In this document: positions 7,706 through 16,090 of the stretch, piece after piece
Layout of the letters: the number at the start of each line of letters is the position of its first letter
How positions within the stretch are numbered: position 1 is the first letter of the stretch
NCBI RefSeq assembly: GCF_032922745.1
Contig: NZ_CP136693.1
Span: 3,720,001-3,784,000, forward strand
DNA length: 64,000 nt
Origin: Marinobacter salarius
GTDB taxonomy: Bacteria > Pseudomonadota > Gammaproteobacteria > Pseudomonadales > Oleiphilaceae
Direction of reading: 5' to 3'
Position numbers and translations under genes: made by a program
Notes under the pieces: generated by a model
Told to the model about the DNA's origin: nothing
Databases searched by the model: none
What the model saw: only the letters and a program-made list of their open reading frames with translations

Positions 7706-10558
7706 ATGCACCCTGGCATCCATGGATTTGCCCAAGGTTTCCTTGGCCTGAAGCAAGGATTTCTCCTGGCGCTGGTATTGGCCTTCAGTTCGGTTGCCCT
7801 GGCGAGCCAGTCGCCCACAAAAAGCCCGAATGACGCCAACCTGTACCGTTATGTGCAGTTGGACAACCAACTTCGGGTGCTTCTGATTTCCGCGCCGGGC
7901 TCCGACAAAGCCGCAGCATCCATGAACGTTGCCGTCGGCAGTGGCGATGACCCCGCCAACCGCGAAGGCCTCTCTCACTTCCTTGAACACATGCTGTTCC
8001 TGGGCACGGAAAAATACCCTGACCCTGGCGAGTACCAGCAGTTCATCAAAAGCCATGGTGGCAGTCACAACGCATTCACCGCATTCCAGGACACCAACTA
8101 CTTCTTCGACGTACAGGCCGAGCATCTGAAGGAAGCCCTGGATCGCTTCGCCGAGCAATTTTCAGCACCGCTGTTCACGCCAGAACTGGTGGATCGCGAA
8201 CGCCGCGCCGTGCACTCGGAGTACAGCTCGAAACAGAAAGACGACAGCCGTCGCTTCTACTCCGTAAAAAAGGCCGTCAGCAATCCCGACCACGCGTTCC
8301 ACCAGTTTGCCGTCGGTAACCTGACCACCCTGGAAAACACCGAAGAGCGCCCCTTGCGCCCGGACCTGATCGACTTCTGGAAAGCCCATTACTCGTCCAA
8401 TCTGATGACGCTTGCCGTCTATGGCCCGCAATCGCTGGATCAGCTCGAGGCCATGGTACGAGGCCGCTTCGACCGCATCGAAAACCGCAACCTGAACGCG
8501 AAGGTCCACGACGAGCCACTGTTCAGCCCAGGCACCCTGCCCGCCCGCGTGCATGCGGATGCGCTGAAGGATATCCGCAACCTGACGCTCACCTTCCCCA
8601 TCCCGTCTCAGGAAGACCACTACCGCGACAAGCCGGCCAACTACGTTGCCAGCCTGCTTGGCCACGAAGGCCCGGGCAGCCTGTTTGACGTTCTTAAGAA
8701 GGCTGGCCTGGTAGAAAGCCTGTCCGCAGGTAGCGGCATGGATACCGGCCAGGAAGCCACCCTGGAACTGAACATGGCGCTGACCCCGGAGGGCCTTGAA
8801 AATCAGGAAACCATTCTGGAACTGACCTTCGCCTACATCGACAAGGTGCGCGAGGAAGGCATTTCCCGCACTCGTTTCGAAGAAATGAAACAACTGGCAC
8901 AGATCGATTTCCGTTTCCGTGAGAAGAGCCAACCGGTACAAGAAGTGATGCATCTGTCGCGACAGATGCGGCATGTGGCGCCAGAGGACGTACTCCAGGC
9001 GCCATGGATGATGGAAAGCTATGCACCCGATAAATACCGGAACATTCTGAACCGGCTTACTCCGGATAACGTGCTGGTGTCCGTCCTGGAAACAGAACCG
9101 AACCTTGAAGACCCCAACCTGACCCAGTGGTACGACGCCGCCTGGAAACTGAAGCCCCTCGCCATCCGGGACATTCGGGAACAGGACGACAACCCCATGG
9201 TGTCCAGGCTGGCCCTGCCGCTCGACAACCCTTTTATTCCCGAAGAACTCGACATGATCGACGGCGCAACCATGGAGCAGCCCGTTTCCATGGGGACCGT
9301 CAGTGGCATGGAGGTTTGGTACGCCCGGGACACCCGGTTTGAGACGCCCAAGGCCAATGTGTACCTAAGCCTGCGAACCCCGGCGACACGGGCATCCGCT
9401 CGCAGCAATGTGCTGTCGTCGCTGTTGGTGGATGCCATCAACACCAACGTGAACGCATGGGCCTATCCCGCCCAGCTGGCGGGACTCGACTACAGCATCT
9501 ACCCCCACCTTCGGGGCATAACCGTCCGCGTCGGCGGTTACAGTGACAAGCTCCACACCCTGATGGCCCGCATCCTGACCCAGGTGGCGGACCCCACACT
9601 CACCGAGCAACGCTTCCGCATTGCCCGGCAAAACATGATCGATGGACTGCTAAACAAGGCCAAAGAACGGCCTGTGCAGCAGACCTCTGAACGCATTCAA
9701 AGCCTGCTTATCGAGGGTGCCTGGAGTACAGAGGAGAAGCTCAAGGCCGCCCGGGAAGTCACGCTGGATGAACTCAAATCCTTCTCCGAGGCGTTCCTGG
9801 CCCAGGTTGATCCTGTGATGCTGGCACACGGCAACATGACGCAAGCGTCCGCCCTTAACCTCACCAATCGTATCCATGCCATGGTGCTGGACGACAGTGA
9901 GCTGACAACGGTCGAGCGCAGCCGCGTTCGGGCCTTACCGGAAGGTGAAACCCTGTTACCGCTGGAGGTAGACCATCCGGACACCGGCTATACCCTCTAT
10001 GTACAGGGCGATAACACCGGCTTTGAGGAACGCGCCGTATTCCGCCTGCTGGGGCAGATTATCAGCAGCCCGTTCTATGAAGAGCTCCGCACCAATCGCC
10101 AGCTTGGCTATATCGTTTACGCTACCCCGTTCGAAATGCTGGAAACCCCGGCGCTGGGCTTCGTGGTGCAATCCCCGGAAGCCAGTGGCGACCAGATCGA
10201 CCAAGCGGTGCGGGAATTTTCCAAGGCTTTCAAGGACACGTTATCCAACCTCTCGGAGCAGGACCTGGCGCGAGAGAAACAGGCTGTCATCAGCCAACTG
10301 ATGGAACAGGATCGGCAACTTGGTGAGATTTCGGAGCGTTACTGGCGTGAAATCGACCGCGGCGCGACCGACTTCAAATCAAGGGAGAAACTGGCCAAGG
10401 CGATACAACGCGTGAGCCGGGAAGCCCTGGTTAATACTTTGCAAAAGCAGGTCATTGACCGTAAACAGGCACTGCAGGTGTTCACTACAGCCGAGGCAAA
10501 AAACAACGCCAGCGCGGTTGAGCTGTTGCTGCAACGCAGCGCTGTTCCCGACGCCTGA
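7706..10558 (+). CDS. M16 family zinc metalloprotease (insulinase/pitrilysin-like)
   Basis: 950 residues, the size of full-length pitrilysin (protease III). After a signal peptide (about 1-34) comes the inverted zinc motif HFLEH at residues 91-95, followed by FLGTEKYPDPGEYQQF and the distal glutamate region ERRAVHSEY. Middle and C-terminal M16 domains are present, including ELRTNRQLGYIVYATPFE, which is typical of the insulinase branch. Such enzymes degrade small peptides in the periplasm. The upstream 99-codon gene is probably co-transcribed; the downstream operon is convergent, 8 bp away. Confidence 0.92.
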   Translation: MHPGIHGFAQGFLGLKQGFLLALVLAFSSVALASQSPTKSPNDANLYRYVQLDNQLRVLLISAPGSDKAAASMNVAVGSGDDPANREGLSHFLEHMLFLGTEKYPDPGEYQQFIKSHGGSHNAFTAFQDTNYFFDVQAEHLKEALDRFAEQFSAPLFTPELVDRERRAVHSEYSSKQKDDSRRFYSVKKAVSNPDHAFHQFAVGNLTTLENTEERPLRPDLIDFWKAHYSSNLMTLAVYGPQSLDQLEAMVRGRFDRIENRNLNAKVHDEPLFSPGTLPARVHADALKDIRNLTLTFPIPSQEDHYRDKPANYVASLLGHEGPGSLFDVLKKAGLVESLSAGSGMDTGQEATLELNMALTPEGLENQETILELTFAYIDKVREEGISRTRFEEMKQLAQIDFRFREKSQPVQEVMHLSRQMRHVAPEDVLQAPWMMESYAPDKYRNILNRLTPDNVLVSVLETEPNLEDPNLTQWYDAAWKLKPLAIRDIREQDDNPMVSRLALPLDNPFIPEELDMIDGATMEQPVSMGTVSGMEVWYARDTRFETPKANVYLSLRTPATRASARSNVLSSLLVDAINTNVNAWAYPAQLAGLDYSIYPHLRGITVRVGGYSDKLHTLMARILTQVADPTLTEQRFRIARQNMIDGLLNKAKERPVQQTSERIQSLLIEGAWSTEEKLKAAREVTLDELKSFSEAFLAQVDPVMLAHGNMTQASALNLTNRIHAMVLDDSELTTVERSRVRALPEGETLLPLEVDHPDTGYTLYVQGDNTGFEERAVFRLLGQIISSPFYEELRTNRQLGYIVYATPFEMLETPALGFVVQSPEASGDQIDQAVREFSKAFKDTLSNLSEQDLAREKQAVISQLMEQDRQLGEISERYWREIDRGATDFKSREKLAKAIQRVSREALVNTLQKQVIDRKQALQVFTTAEAKNNASAVELLLQRSAVPDA

Positions 10559-10565
10559 TCAGCTC

Positions 10566-11204
10566 TCAACCTGAGGACTGGCCCGTGAACCGGTGCCAGT
10601 CTTCGGGTTCATCCACGTCCCATCGTTGCGGAAGCAACCTGAATGACAAACCCGCTTGCGTAAGGCGGTCACAGGTTTGCGACAACGCCTTTTCCGTTCC
10701 CCAGGCCACGTCGGCCTGCATGCCCGGGAGGACCCGGCGAGCACCGATGAGTACATAGCCGCCGTCCTCCGACGGCCCCAGTACCACGTCCACCTCGTCC
10801 AGCGCAGCCACGGCTGTTCGCACGTAGTCCGCATCCACGGAGGGGCAATCACTGCCCACAATCATCGCCTTGCCAAAGCCACGCAACCCTGCGTCCAGTG
10901 CCTGTGACATGCGTTCCCCAAGGATGTCGCCCTCCTGTACAGCCTGAGCAACGCCGTGAACGTCAAGCCGTTCCAGTACAGGAGCAGCACCCGTGGGCGC
11001 ATTCTCCAGCGCCCGGTCCCACAGGAACTGGACGGTATAACCACTGGCCACCAGATTATCGAGCACGGCCAGACTGAGCCTGACGTGTGCCGCCATAGCG
11101 CCCTCGGCGCCCAGTGCCGGCATCAGACGGGTTTTCACCCTGCCCGCCTCCGGCCACTTGGAAAACTGCATAACCAGCACTGAAGCATCAGGATTGACGG
11201 GCAT
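10566..11204 (-). CDS. TIGR04282/DUF2064 family glycosyltransferase A-like protein
   Basis: About 212 residues. Features are VMQFSKWPEAGRVKTRLMPALG at the start of a nucleotidyl/glycosyl-transferase fold, VGSDCPSVDADYV with a DxD-like acidic site, and LGPSEDGGYVLIG. The TIGR04282 family is often paired with TIGR04283, as here, and both were named for a proposed role in arsenosugar synthesis. The start at 11204 overlaps the end of the upstream gene by 17 bp, suggesting translational coupling; ATG at 11213 is also possible. Confidence 0.8.
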   Translation of the reverse strand: MPVNPDASVLVMQFSKWPEAGRVKTRLMPALGAEGAMAAHVRLSLAVLDNLVASGYTVQFLWDRALENAPTGAAPVLERLDVHGVAQAVQEGDILGERMSQALDAGLRGFGKAMIVGSDCPSVDADYVRTAVAALDEVDVVLGPSEDGGYVLIGARRVLPGMQADVAWGTEKALSQTCDRLTQAGLSFRLLPQRWDVDEPEDWHRFTGQSSG

Positions 11205-11982
11205 TACGAACATCCGACCGGTAGAGGGTAACAAGGGTTTCCGGCGAGTCGCCGCGCCAATAGCGCCAGCGCAATCGCCACATCAGCAGGATGGTACGCC
11301 AGGCACCTTGCTGTTCCCAGCGCCGGCTATCCGTGACCACGGGATCGGTAATACGGAAAGGTCGTGACACCAGTCTCAGACGAGACGATAGTTCCACATC
11401 CTCCATCAACGGCATCTCTTCAAAGCCACGCAAGGCCTCGAACACCGGCCGACGCACGAACAGAGCCTGGTCGCCAGTAGCGATACCCGTCAGCCAGGAG
11501 CGTTGATTCATGAACCAGGCGATCACCCGGTACAGCACTCTCTTGCCGCTGAGACGCACATCAAACCGCCCCCATGCCTTACGGCTTGCATTAAATTGCT
11601 CCAGTGCCGCCAGCGCAGAATCCGGTAAACGGGTATCAGCGTGCAGGAACAGAAGGACATCGCCACGGGCTGCTTGTGCGCCGGCGTTCATTTGCGGCGC
11701 CCTTCCACGGCCACACTGGATGACACGGTCACAATGACCCTGCGCCAGCCTGGCTGTTCCATCATCACTGCCACCGTCCACCACAATGACTTCATGGCCC
11801 GCCGCTCTGAGCGGCTGCAGATGATCCAGGGTGTCGCGAATGGTGGCGGCTTCCTGCCAAACAGGCACAATAACGCTTAAACGCAACGGCTGGGGCGGTG
11901 TCTTGGAAGTGTGCTGTGCTGGTGTCTTCAATGCGCCTGGTATCCCCTGTGCCCGATCAAACCGGTAGCTGCCTCGCCTCAA
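11188..11982 (-). CDS. TIGR04283 family GT2 glycosyltransferase
   Basis: About 264 residues. The GT-A fold is evident from LSVIVPVWQEAATI, VIVVDGGSDDGTA, the DxD-like FLHADTRLP and ATGDQALFVRR. It belongs to the family that usually accompanies TIGR04282 transferases. The N-terminus is uncertain: the open frame begins at a TTG (11982) inside the end of the DUF488 gene, and the first 30 residues look unlike the family, so a later start near LRLSVIVP is possible. No arsenic-methylating or radical-SAM gene is in view to confirm an arsenosugar role. Confidence 0.8.
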   Translation of the reverse strand: MRRGSYRFDRAQGIPGALKTPAQHTSKTPPQPLRLSVIVPVWQEAATIRDTLDHLQPLRAAGHEVIVVDGGSDDGTARLAQGHCDRVIQCGRGRAPQMNAGAQAARGDVLLFLHADTRLPDSALAALEQFNASRKAWGRFDVRLSGKRVLYRVIAWFMNQRSWLTGIATGDQALFVRRPVFEALRGFEEMPLMEDVELSSRLRLVSRPFRITDPVVTDSRRWEQQGAWRTILLMWRLRWRYWRGDSPETLVTLYRSDVRNARQS

Positions 11983-12325
11983 TAAACTGTTTCAACGCTA
12001 CCGCATTATTATGATCTGTATCCTTGGCTGCAAATACCAGCGTGATTCGTTCGTGCTTATCAACGTAGGATGCCAGAGTGCACAGGTCCGCACGATCGGA
12101 CGATGCCAGTTCCTGCAGGTACTTTTCACGAAACCCGTCCCATCGGGCCGGGTCATGGCCAAACCACTTACGCAATTCAGTGGATGGGGCCAAATCCTTC
12201 AACCACTCGGCCAGACTGGCCTTTTCCTTGGCAACGCCTCTCGGCCACACCCGGTCAACCAACAGCCTCGGACCATCAGAACGGGCCGGTTCATCATAGG
12301 CACGCTTCAACCGAATTTCTGTCAT
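11957..12325 (-). CDS. DUF488 family protein
   Basis: 122 residues with the family hallmarks: IRLKRAYDEP, LLVDRVWPRG with conserved Asp/Arg/Trp, LAPSTELRKWFGHDP and LVFAAKDTDHNNA. The biochemical role of the family is unknown. It is the first gene of a three-gene leftward group with the two glycosyltransferases, whose frames overlap in turn. Confidence 0.85.
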   Translation of the reverse strand: MTEIRLKRAYDEPARSDGPRLLVDRVWPRGVAKEKASLAEWLKDLAPSTELRKWFGHDPARWDGFREKYLQELASSDRADLCTLASYVDKHERITLVFAAKDTDHNNAVALKQFIEARQLPV

Positions 12326-12412
12326 AGCGATCTCCTTCTATTCCGGAAGTATTCCCGCAAGCCCTTGAGACACATCACTCAGCCCGCTATCATACCCGCC
12401 TTCTGACGATCA

Positions 12413-12489
12413 GCCCCCGTAGCTCATCTGGATAGAGCGTCCCCCTCCTAAGGGGAAGGTAGCAGGTTCGAGTCCTGCCGGGGGTACCA
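12413..12489 (+). tRNA. tRNA-Arg (anticodon CCT), CCA encoded
   Basis: A full cloverleaf can be drawn: 7-bp acceptor stem (GCCCCCG / CGGGGGT, with G-T at the end), D-arm around AGCTCATCTGGATAGAGCG, anticodon stem TCCCC/GGGGA around loop CTCCTAA, T-arm GCAGG-TTCGAGT-CCTGC, discriminator A and CCA. It reads CCT in the anticodon, for AGG codons. It separates housekeeping genes on the left from a mercury/metal accessory block on the right, a common position for an island attachment site. Confidence 0.96.
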
Positions 12490-12511
12490 TACCATCAATA
12501 AAATCATATGG

Positions 12512-12946
12512 TTAGAGATCTGTCTCTGGGACTTTACTGATTCCGGTGTGCAATGACGCAATGAGAGGGCACGCGATGTCCCCTTTTTGTTCATGGCATC
12601 GAGCGACCATATCGCTCAGAACACTTTCAATCCTCTCCAGTTTTTTAATCTTTTCACGCACGGACTTCAGTTTATGCTCGGCCAGGACACTGGCTTCCTG
12701 GCAGTGTGCACCATCTTCCAGCCGAAGCAGGTCGATAATTTCGTCGAGACTGAAGCCTAGATTCTGCCCCGATTTCACGAACGTCAATCGATCGATATCA
12801 GCAGAACCATAGCGTCTGATCCCACCGGGAGGACGCTGGGGTTCCGATAACAGGCCCCGCCGCTGGTAATAGCGAATGGTCTCGACATGGACACCGGTCG
12901 CCTTGGCCAGCCCACCGATGGTCAGTGGATTTACTTTATTCACCAT
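12512..12946 (-). CDS. merR: mercuric resistance regulator MerR
   Basis: 144 residues. The N-terminal winged-helix region (IGGLAKATGVHVETIRYYQRRGL) binds DNA and the C-terminal coiled coil carries the three Hg(II) ligands at Cys82, Cys117 and Cys126, the same numbering as Tn501 MerR, within HCQEA and ARCHEQKGDIACPL. It represses and, with Hg(II), activates mer promoters. It is placed downstream of merA on the same strand instead of divergent from merT, and has its own palindrome (12958-12973) in the 97-bp gap. Confidence 0.93.
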   Translation of the reverse strand: MVNKVNPLTIGGLAKATGVHVETIRYYQRRGLLSEPQRPPGGIRRYGSADIDRLTFVKSGQNLGFSLDEIIDLLRLEDGAHCQEASVLAEHKLKSVREKIKKLERIESVLSDMVARCHEQKGDIACPLIASLHTGISKVPETDL

Positions 12947-12957
12947 GCGGGCTTACT

Positions 12958-12973
12958 CCGTAGTTGACTACGG
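12958..12973 (-). promoter_or_regulatory. MerR operator upstream of merR
   Basis: A 16-bp palindrome with half-sites CCGTAG and CTACGG around TTGA, 12 bp before the merR start. The half-sites equal those of the merT operator (15171-15188), so MerR probably controls itself here. The flanking -35 is weak (CTGATG); TAAGCC is a possible -10. Confidence 0.7.
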
Positions 12974-13043
12974 CATCAGTTTACTTCATCAAACAAGGTC
13001 ACTAATAGAGCATTTTCCCATGCTATCCATGGGTTGCCTTGCC

Positions 13044-14447
13044 TTATCCCGCACAGCAGGATAATTGTTTAACATCCTTGGTAAAGGTTTGAGCGCACAG
13101 CTTCAAACCTTCTACCATCGTCAGGTACGGGAACAGCTCATCGGCAATCTCGTTGACGGTCATGCGCGCACGTAGCGCCATCACCGCAGTCTGGATCAGT
13201 TCGCCGGCCTCACCCGCCACGGATTGCACACCCAGTAACCGCCCGCTTTCACGTTCCGCGACCATTTTGATGAAGCCCCCGGTATCAAAGTTGACCAGTG
13301 CCCTTGGCACGTTGTCGAGGGTCAGGGTGCGGCTGTCAGTGACGAAGCCTCTTGCCTCAGCGTCGGCTTCAGACAAACCGACGGTCGCAATCTGCGGATC
13401 GGTAAAGACCACTTCGGGCATGGCGCTGAGATCGAGCCGCGCATCACCACCGGTCATATTGACCGCTGCCCGACTGCCGCCCGCGGCCGCCACATAGACA
13501 AACTGCGGCTGGTCGGTGCAGTCCCCAGCAGCATAGATGTCGGGCACGGTGGTACGCAGACAGTCATCGACTAAAATCGCCCTGCGGGCAGTCTCGACGC
13601 CGATAGCCTCCAGGTTCAGCCTGTCTGTGTTCGGTGTACGTCCCACGGCCACCAGCAGCCGATCGGCGCGCAGCTCTCCCACGTTTGTGGCGAGCACGAA
13701 CTCCTCATTGGTATAGCGGATCTGGCTCGCCTGCGTGTCATTCAGAACCTTGATACCCTCGGCCTGGAACGCGGTTTCAATGGCCTCGCCAACAGCCGGG
13801 TCCTCACGGGAAAACAGCCGGCTACGCGCCAGGATGGTCACCTCGCTGCCCAGCCGGGCAAACGCCTGTGCCAGCTCCACTGCCACGACGGACGCCCCGA
13901 TGACAACCAGCCGTTCCGGAATGGTGTCGCTGGCCAGTGCCGTGGTGGACGTCCAGTACGGCGTATCGGACAGGCCCGGAACCGGGGGAATGGTAGGCCC
14001 CGCACCGGTACCAATGAACGCTCTGTCAAAGCGTACCTCGCGTTCCGTGCCGTCGGTTCCAGTCACTGTCAGCGTATTGGCGTCGGTAAAACGGGCCTCA
14101 CCCTGCAGGACAGTGATCGCCGGATTGTCTTCGAGAATCCCCTCATATTTCGCGTGACGAAGCTCATCGACCCGGGCCTGTTGCTGGGCCAGTAACCGGG
14201 GCCGGTGAATAGAAGGCTCGACCGCGGCAATGCCCTCGTCGAACGGACTGGCGCGACGCATGTGGGCCACGTGAGCGGCGCGGATCATGATCTTCGAGGG
14301 CACGCAGCCGACATTGACGCAAGTGCCACCGATGGTGCCACGCTCGATCAGCGTGACCCGGGCTCCGCGTTCCGCCGACTTCAAGGCGGCGGCCATGGCA
14401 GCGCCGCCACTGCCAATCACGGCAATGTGCAGATCGTTATCACTCAT
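13044..14447 (-). CDS. merA: mercuric reductase MerA (core form without N-terminal HMA domain)
   Basis: 467 residues of a flavoprotein disulfide reductase that reduces Hg(II) to Hg(0) with NADPH. It has the FAD site (IAVIGSGGAAMAAALKSA), the redox-active pair in GGTCVNVGCVPSK, the NADPH region (LVVIGASVVAVELAQAFARLG), AAGDCTDQPQFVYVAAAGG, and the C-terminal vicinal cysteines LSCCAG that hand over mercury. Many MerA proteins have an extra N-terminal metal-binding domain; it is absent. ATG at 14447 follows CAGGAGTAGTG; a GTG two codons earlier is the alternative. It lies directly behind merP. Confidence 0.96.
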   Translation of the reverse strand: MSDNDLHIAVIGSGGAAMAAALKSAERGARVTLIERGTIGGTCVNVGCVPSKIMIRAAHVAHMRRASPFDEGIAAVEPSIHRPRLLAQQQARVDELRHAKYEGILEDNPAITVLQGEARFTDANTLTVTGTDGTEREVRFDRAFIGTGAGPTIPPVPGLSDTPYWTSTTALASDTIPERLVVIGASVVAVELAQAFARLGSEVTILARSRLFSREDPAVGEAIETAFQAEGIKVLNDTQASQIRYTNEEFVLATNVGELRADRLLVAVGRTPNTDRLNLEAIGVETARRAILVDDCLRTTVPDIYAAGDCTDQPQFVYVAAAGGSRAAVNMTGGDARLDLSAMPEVVFTDPQIATVGLSEADAEARGFVTDSRTLTLDNVPRALVNFDTGGFIKMVAERESGRLLGVQSVAGEAGELIQTAVMALRARMTVNEIADELFPYLTMVEGLKLCAQTFTKDVKQLSCCAG

Positions 14448-14452
14448 AAACA

Positions 14453-14749
14453 CTACTCCTGTTTCGCCCCGGACTGTATCAGTGTGGACGGGTAGCCCGC
14501 GTTGGTCGTGGCCTCAGTTATTGCTTCAACGGAGGTTTTTTCATCGTCGAAAGTAACCGTCGCATCCCGTTCCTCATAACGGACCTGCACAGAACTCACC
14601 CCATCGACCCTCTTGAGAGCGGCTTTGACGGTGATCGGGCAAGCCGAACAAGTCATTCCGGGAACCGACAAGGTCACCGTTTTTTGCGCCGCCAAGGCAG
14701 GCAGGCTGAACAGCGCAAACAGTACGGCAGTGATCAGGGACTTTCTCAT
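14453..14749 (-). CDS. merP: periplasmic mercury-binding protein MerP
   Basis: 98 residues: a signal peptide (about 1-21) and one HMA domain with the Hg-binding motif GMTCSACPITVK. MerP captures Hg(II) in the periplasm and passes it to MerT. It lies 13 bp behind merT and 5 bp before merA, a tight operon. Confidence 0.95.
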   Translation of the reverse strand: MRKSLITAVLFALFSLPALAAQKTVTLSVPGMTCSACPITVKAALKRVDGVSSVQVRYEERDATVTFDDEKTSVEAITEATTNAGYPSTLIQSGAKQE

Positions 14750-14762
14750 GGTGTATGGCCTC

Positions 14763-15125
14763 TCAGTAAAATAGCGGTAAGACGAAAGGGAATGCCAACG
14801 CGATCAGTACGAGCAGCGCGACGATCCAGAAGGTGATCTTGTAAGCGGTGCGCACTTGCGGTACTGCGCAGACCTCGCCCGGATCGCAATCCTGTGCAGG
14901 CCGGTATATCCGACGCCAGGCAAAGACCATCGCCACCAGAGCAGCACCAATGAACCACGGCCGGTAGGGCTCCAGAGCGGCAAGGTTACCGATCCAGGCA
15001 CCGGAAACACCAAGGGTGATCAGAACCAGGGGGCCAAGACAGCAGGCCGATGCGAGCACTGCTGCGACCCCGCCTGCGATTAACGACCCGCGACCGGATT
15101 TGGGCTCTGCTTTCAACTCTGACAT
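14763..15125 (-). CDS. merT: mercuric ion transporter MerT
   Basis: 120 residues with three predicted membrane helices. The first carries the vicinal cysteines (SACCLGPLVL) and the cytoplasmic loop a second pair (DCDPGEVC), the standard MerT relay that moves Hg(II) to MerA. ATG at 15125 is preceded by AAAGGAACC. It is the first gene of merTPA, behind the MerR-type promoter at 15163-15193. Confidence 0.94.
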   Translation of the reverse strand: MSELKAEPKSGRGSLIAGGVAAVLASACCLGPLVLITLGVSGAWIGNLAALEPYRPWFIGAALVAMVFAWRRIYRPAQDCDPGEVCAVPQVRTAYKITFWIVALLVLIALAFPFVLPLFY

Positions 15126-15162
15126 TACGACGGTTCCTTTCACGGCTCTGCTGATTACCTCC

Positions 15163-15193
15163 AAAATACTTCCGTAGCCGGCTACGGAGTCAA
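15163..15193 (-). promoter_or_regulatory. MerR-controlled merTPA promoter
   Basis: On the minus strand: -35 TTGACT, a 19-bp spacer containing CCGTAG and CTACGG half-sites, and -10 TATTTT. The overlong 19-bp spacer with the palindrome inside is the hallmark of MerR-activated promoters. It lies about 40 bp before merT. Confidence 0.9.
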
Positions 15194-15224
15194 GCTCTTC
15201 ACTCTTATAGAATGCTCAGCACTC

Positions 15225-15256
15225 TTGACCCCGTACCGTGGTACGGGCACTAATGT
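15225..15256 (+). promoter_or_regulatory. MerR-family promoter for the MerR-HMA regulator
   Basis: -35 TTGACC, 20-bp spacer, -10 TAATGT. Inside the spacer is a perfect palindrome, CCGTACC-GT-GGTACGG. The half-sites differ from those of merT but match the promoters at 20917 and 21269, so this defines a second regulon, probably autoregulated by the gene at 15289. Confidence 0.82.
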
Positions 15257-15288
15257 GAGCTGAGAGTTCGTGAGGTGAGGATTCCGCC

Positions 15289-15963
15289 ATGACTGACATG
15301 ACCATTGGCAAAGTGGCTGACGTGGTGGGTGTCGGTGTCGAGACGATTCGTTTTTACGAACGCCGCAAGCTCATCGAGCAGCCACCACGTCCCAGGGAAG
15401 GTGGCTATCGTATTTACTCGGACACCACGGTAAAGCGACTGCATTTTATTCGTCGAGCGCAAGAGCTGGGCTTCTCACTGCGTGAGATCGCTGAGCTGCT
15501 CGCGTTGCGTGATGCCGAAAGCAACCAGGCAGACGCAAGTGATGTACGCCAGCGGGCGATGGCAAAGCTGCACGACGTAGACCAGAAAATTGACCAGTTA
15601 CGGCGAATCCGCCAGGGGCTGGCGGCACTTGTGGACTGTTGTCCCGGACAGGGGCCGTTGCAGTGTTGTTCCATATTTGACGCCCTGGAGCAGAATGCGG
15701 GGCCTACAGGCGGGCCGATCATAAGTGAGGAGACAGACATGCAGACAATCAGGCTTTCAATCGGCGGCATGCACTGCGGTGGGTGCGAGGAAATTGTTCG
15801 TCATGTTCTCGAACAGCAAACCGGCGTCAAGGGGTGTTCCGTCTCCCATGAAAGCGGTGAAGCCCGGGTGGCAGTTGACGAATCAAGGATTTCGGACGAA
15901 CAACTTGCGGAGGCTGTGCGTGGTGCGGGGTACTCCGCAAACATCATGAACACGACAGAATAA
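15289..15963 (+). CDS. MerR-family regulator fused to a C-terminal HMA metal-binding domain
   Basis: 224 residues. Residues 1-75 form the MerR winged helix (MTIGKVADVVGVGVETIRFYERRKL), 80-115 the dimerisation coiled coil, and 117-127 a metal loop with two vicinal cysteine pairs (Cys117-118, Cys126-127). A linker leads into an HMA domain at about 151-224 with GMHCGGC (Cys163, Cys166), resembling MerP/CopZ. Ordinary MerR proteins end near residue 140, so this is a true fusion in one frame; an internal ATG at codon 151 could also yield a separate HMA protein. It is divergent from merT. Nearby promoters with the same palindrome suggest it controls itself and the P-type ATPase operon. The metal could be Hg, Cu, Cd or Pb; the sequence alone does not say. 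Confidence 0.85.
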   Translation: MTDMTIGKVADVVGVGVETIRFYERRKLIEQPPRPREGGYRIYSDTTVKRLHFIRRAQELGFSLREIAELLALRDAESNQADASDVRQRAMAKLHDVDQKIDQLRRIRQGLAALVDCCPGQGPLQCCSIFDALEQNAGPTGGPIISEETDMQTIRLSIGGMHCGGCEEIVRHVLEQQTGVKGCSVSHESGEARVAVDESRISDEQLAEAVRGAGYSANIMNTTE

Positions 15964-15967
15964 CCCC

Positions 15968-16050
15968 TTGGAATTCTCGGCGGCCTTGCCTCTGGCCGCC
16001 GGCCTCGGGTTACTGGCCTTCGTTGAGCCTTGGTCTGCGGGTAGGGGCCG
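15968..16050 (+). pseudogene. 5' fragment of a CcdA/DsbD-like membrane protein gene
   Basis: Five bases after the MerR-HMA gene, a TTG-initiated frame reads LEFSAALPLAAGLGLLAFVEP, the first helix of a CcdA/DsbD-type membrane protein that usually continues with a Cys-containing turn. Here it runs into unrelated sequence that carries the ECF promoter motif at 16062. A second decayed copy is at 20981. It marks a deletion or insertion junction. Confidence 0.6.
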
Positions 16051-16061
16051 GGCCGAAAGTT

Positions 16062-16090
16062 TCGGGAATAAATCCCGGCCCGGTGACGCC
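16062..16090 (+). promoter_or_regulatory. ECF-sigma-type promoter motif, copy 1
   Basis: TCGGGAATAAA, seven bases, then CCGGTGACGCC. The same two blocks at the same spacing occur at 17651-17679 before the ECF sigma gene. GGGAAT-type -35 and GTGAC-type -10 blocks fit ECF promoters. This copy precedes the cytochrome c / beta-propeller gene. Confidence 0.65.
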
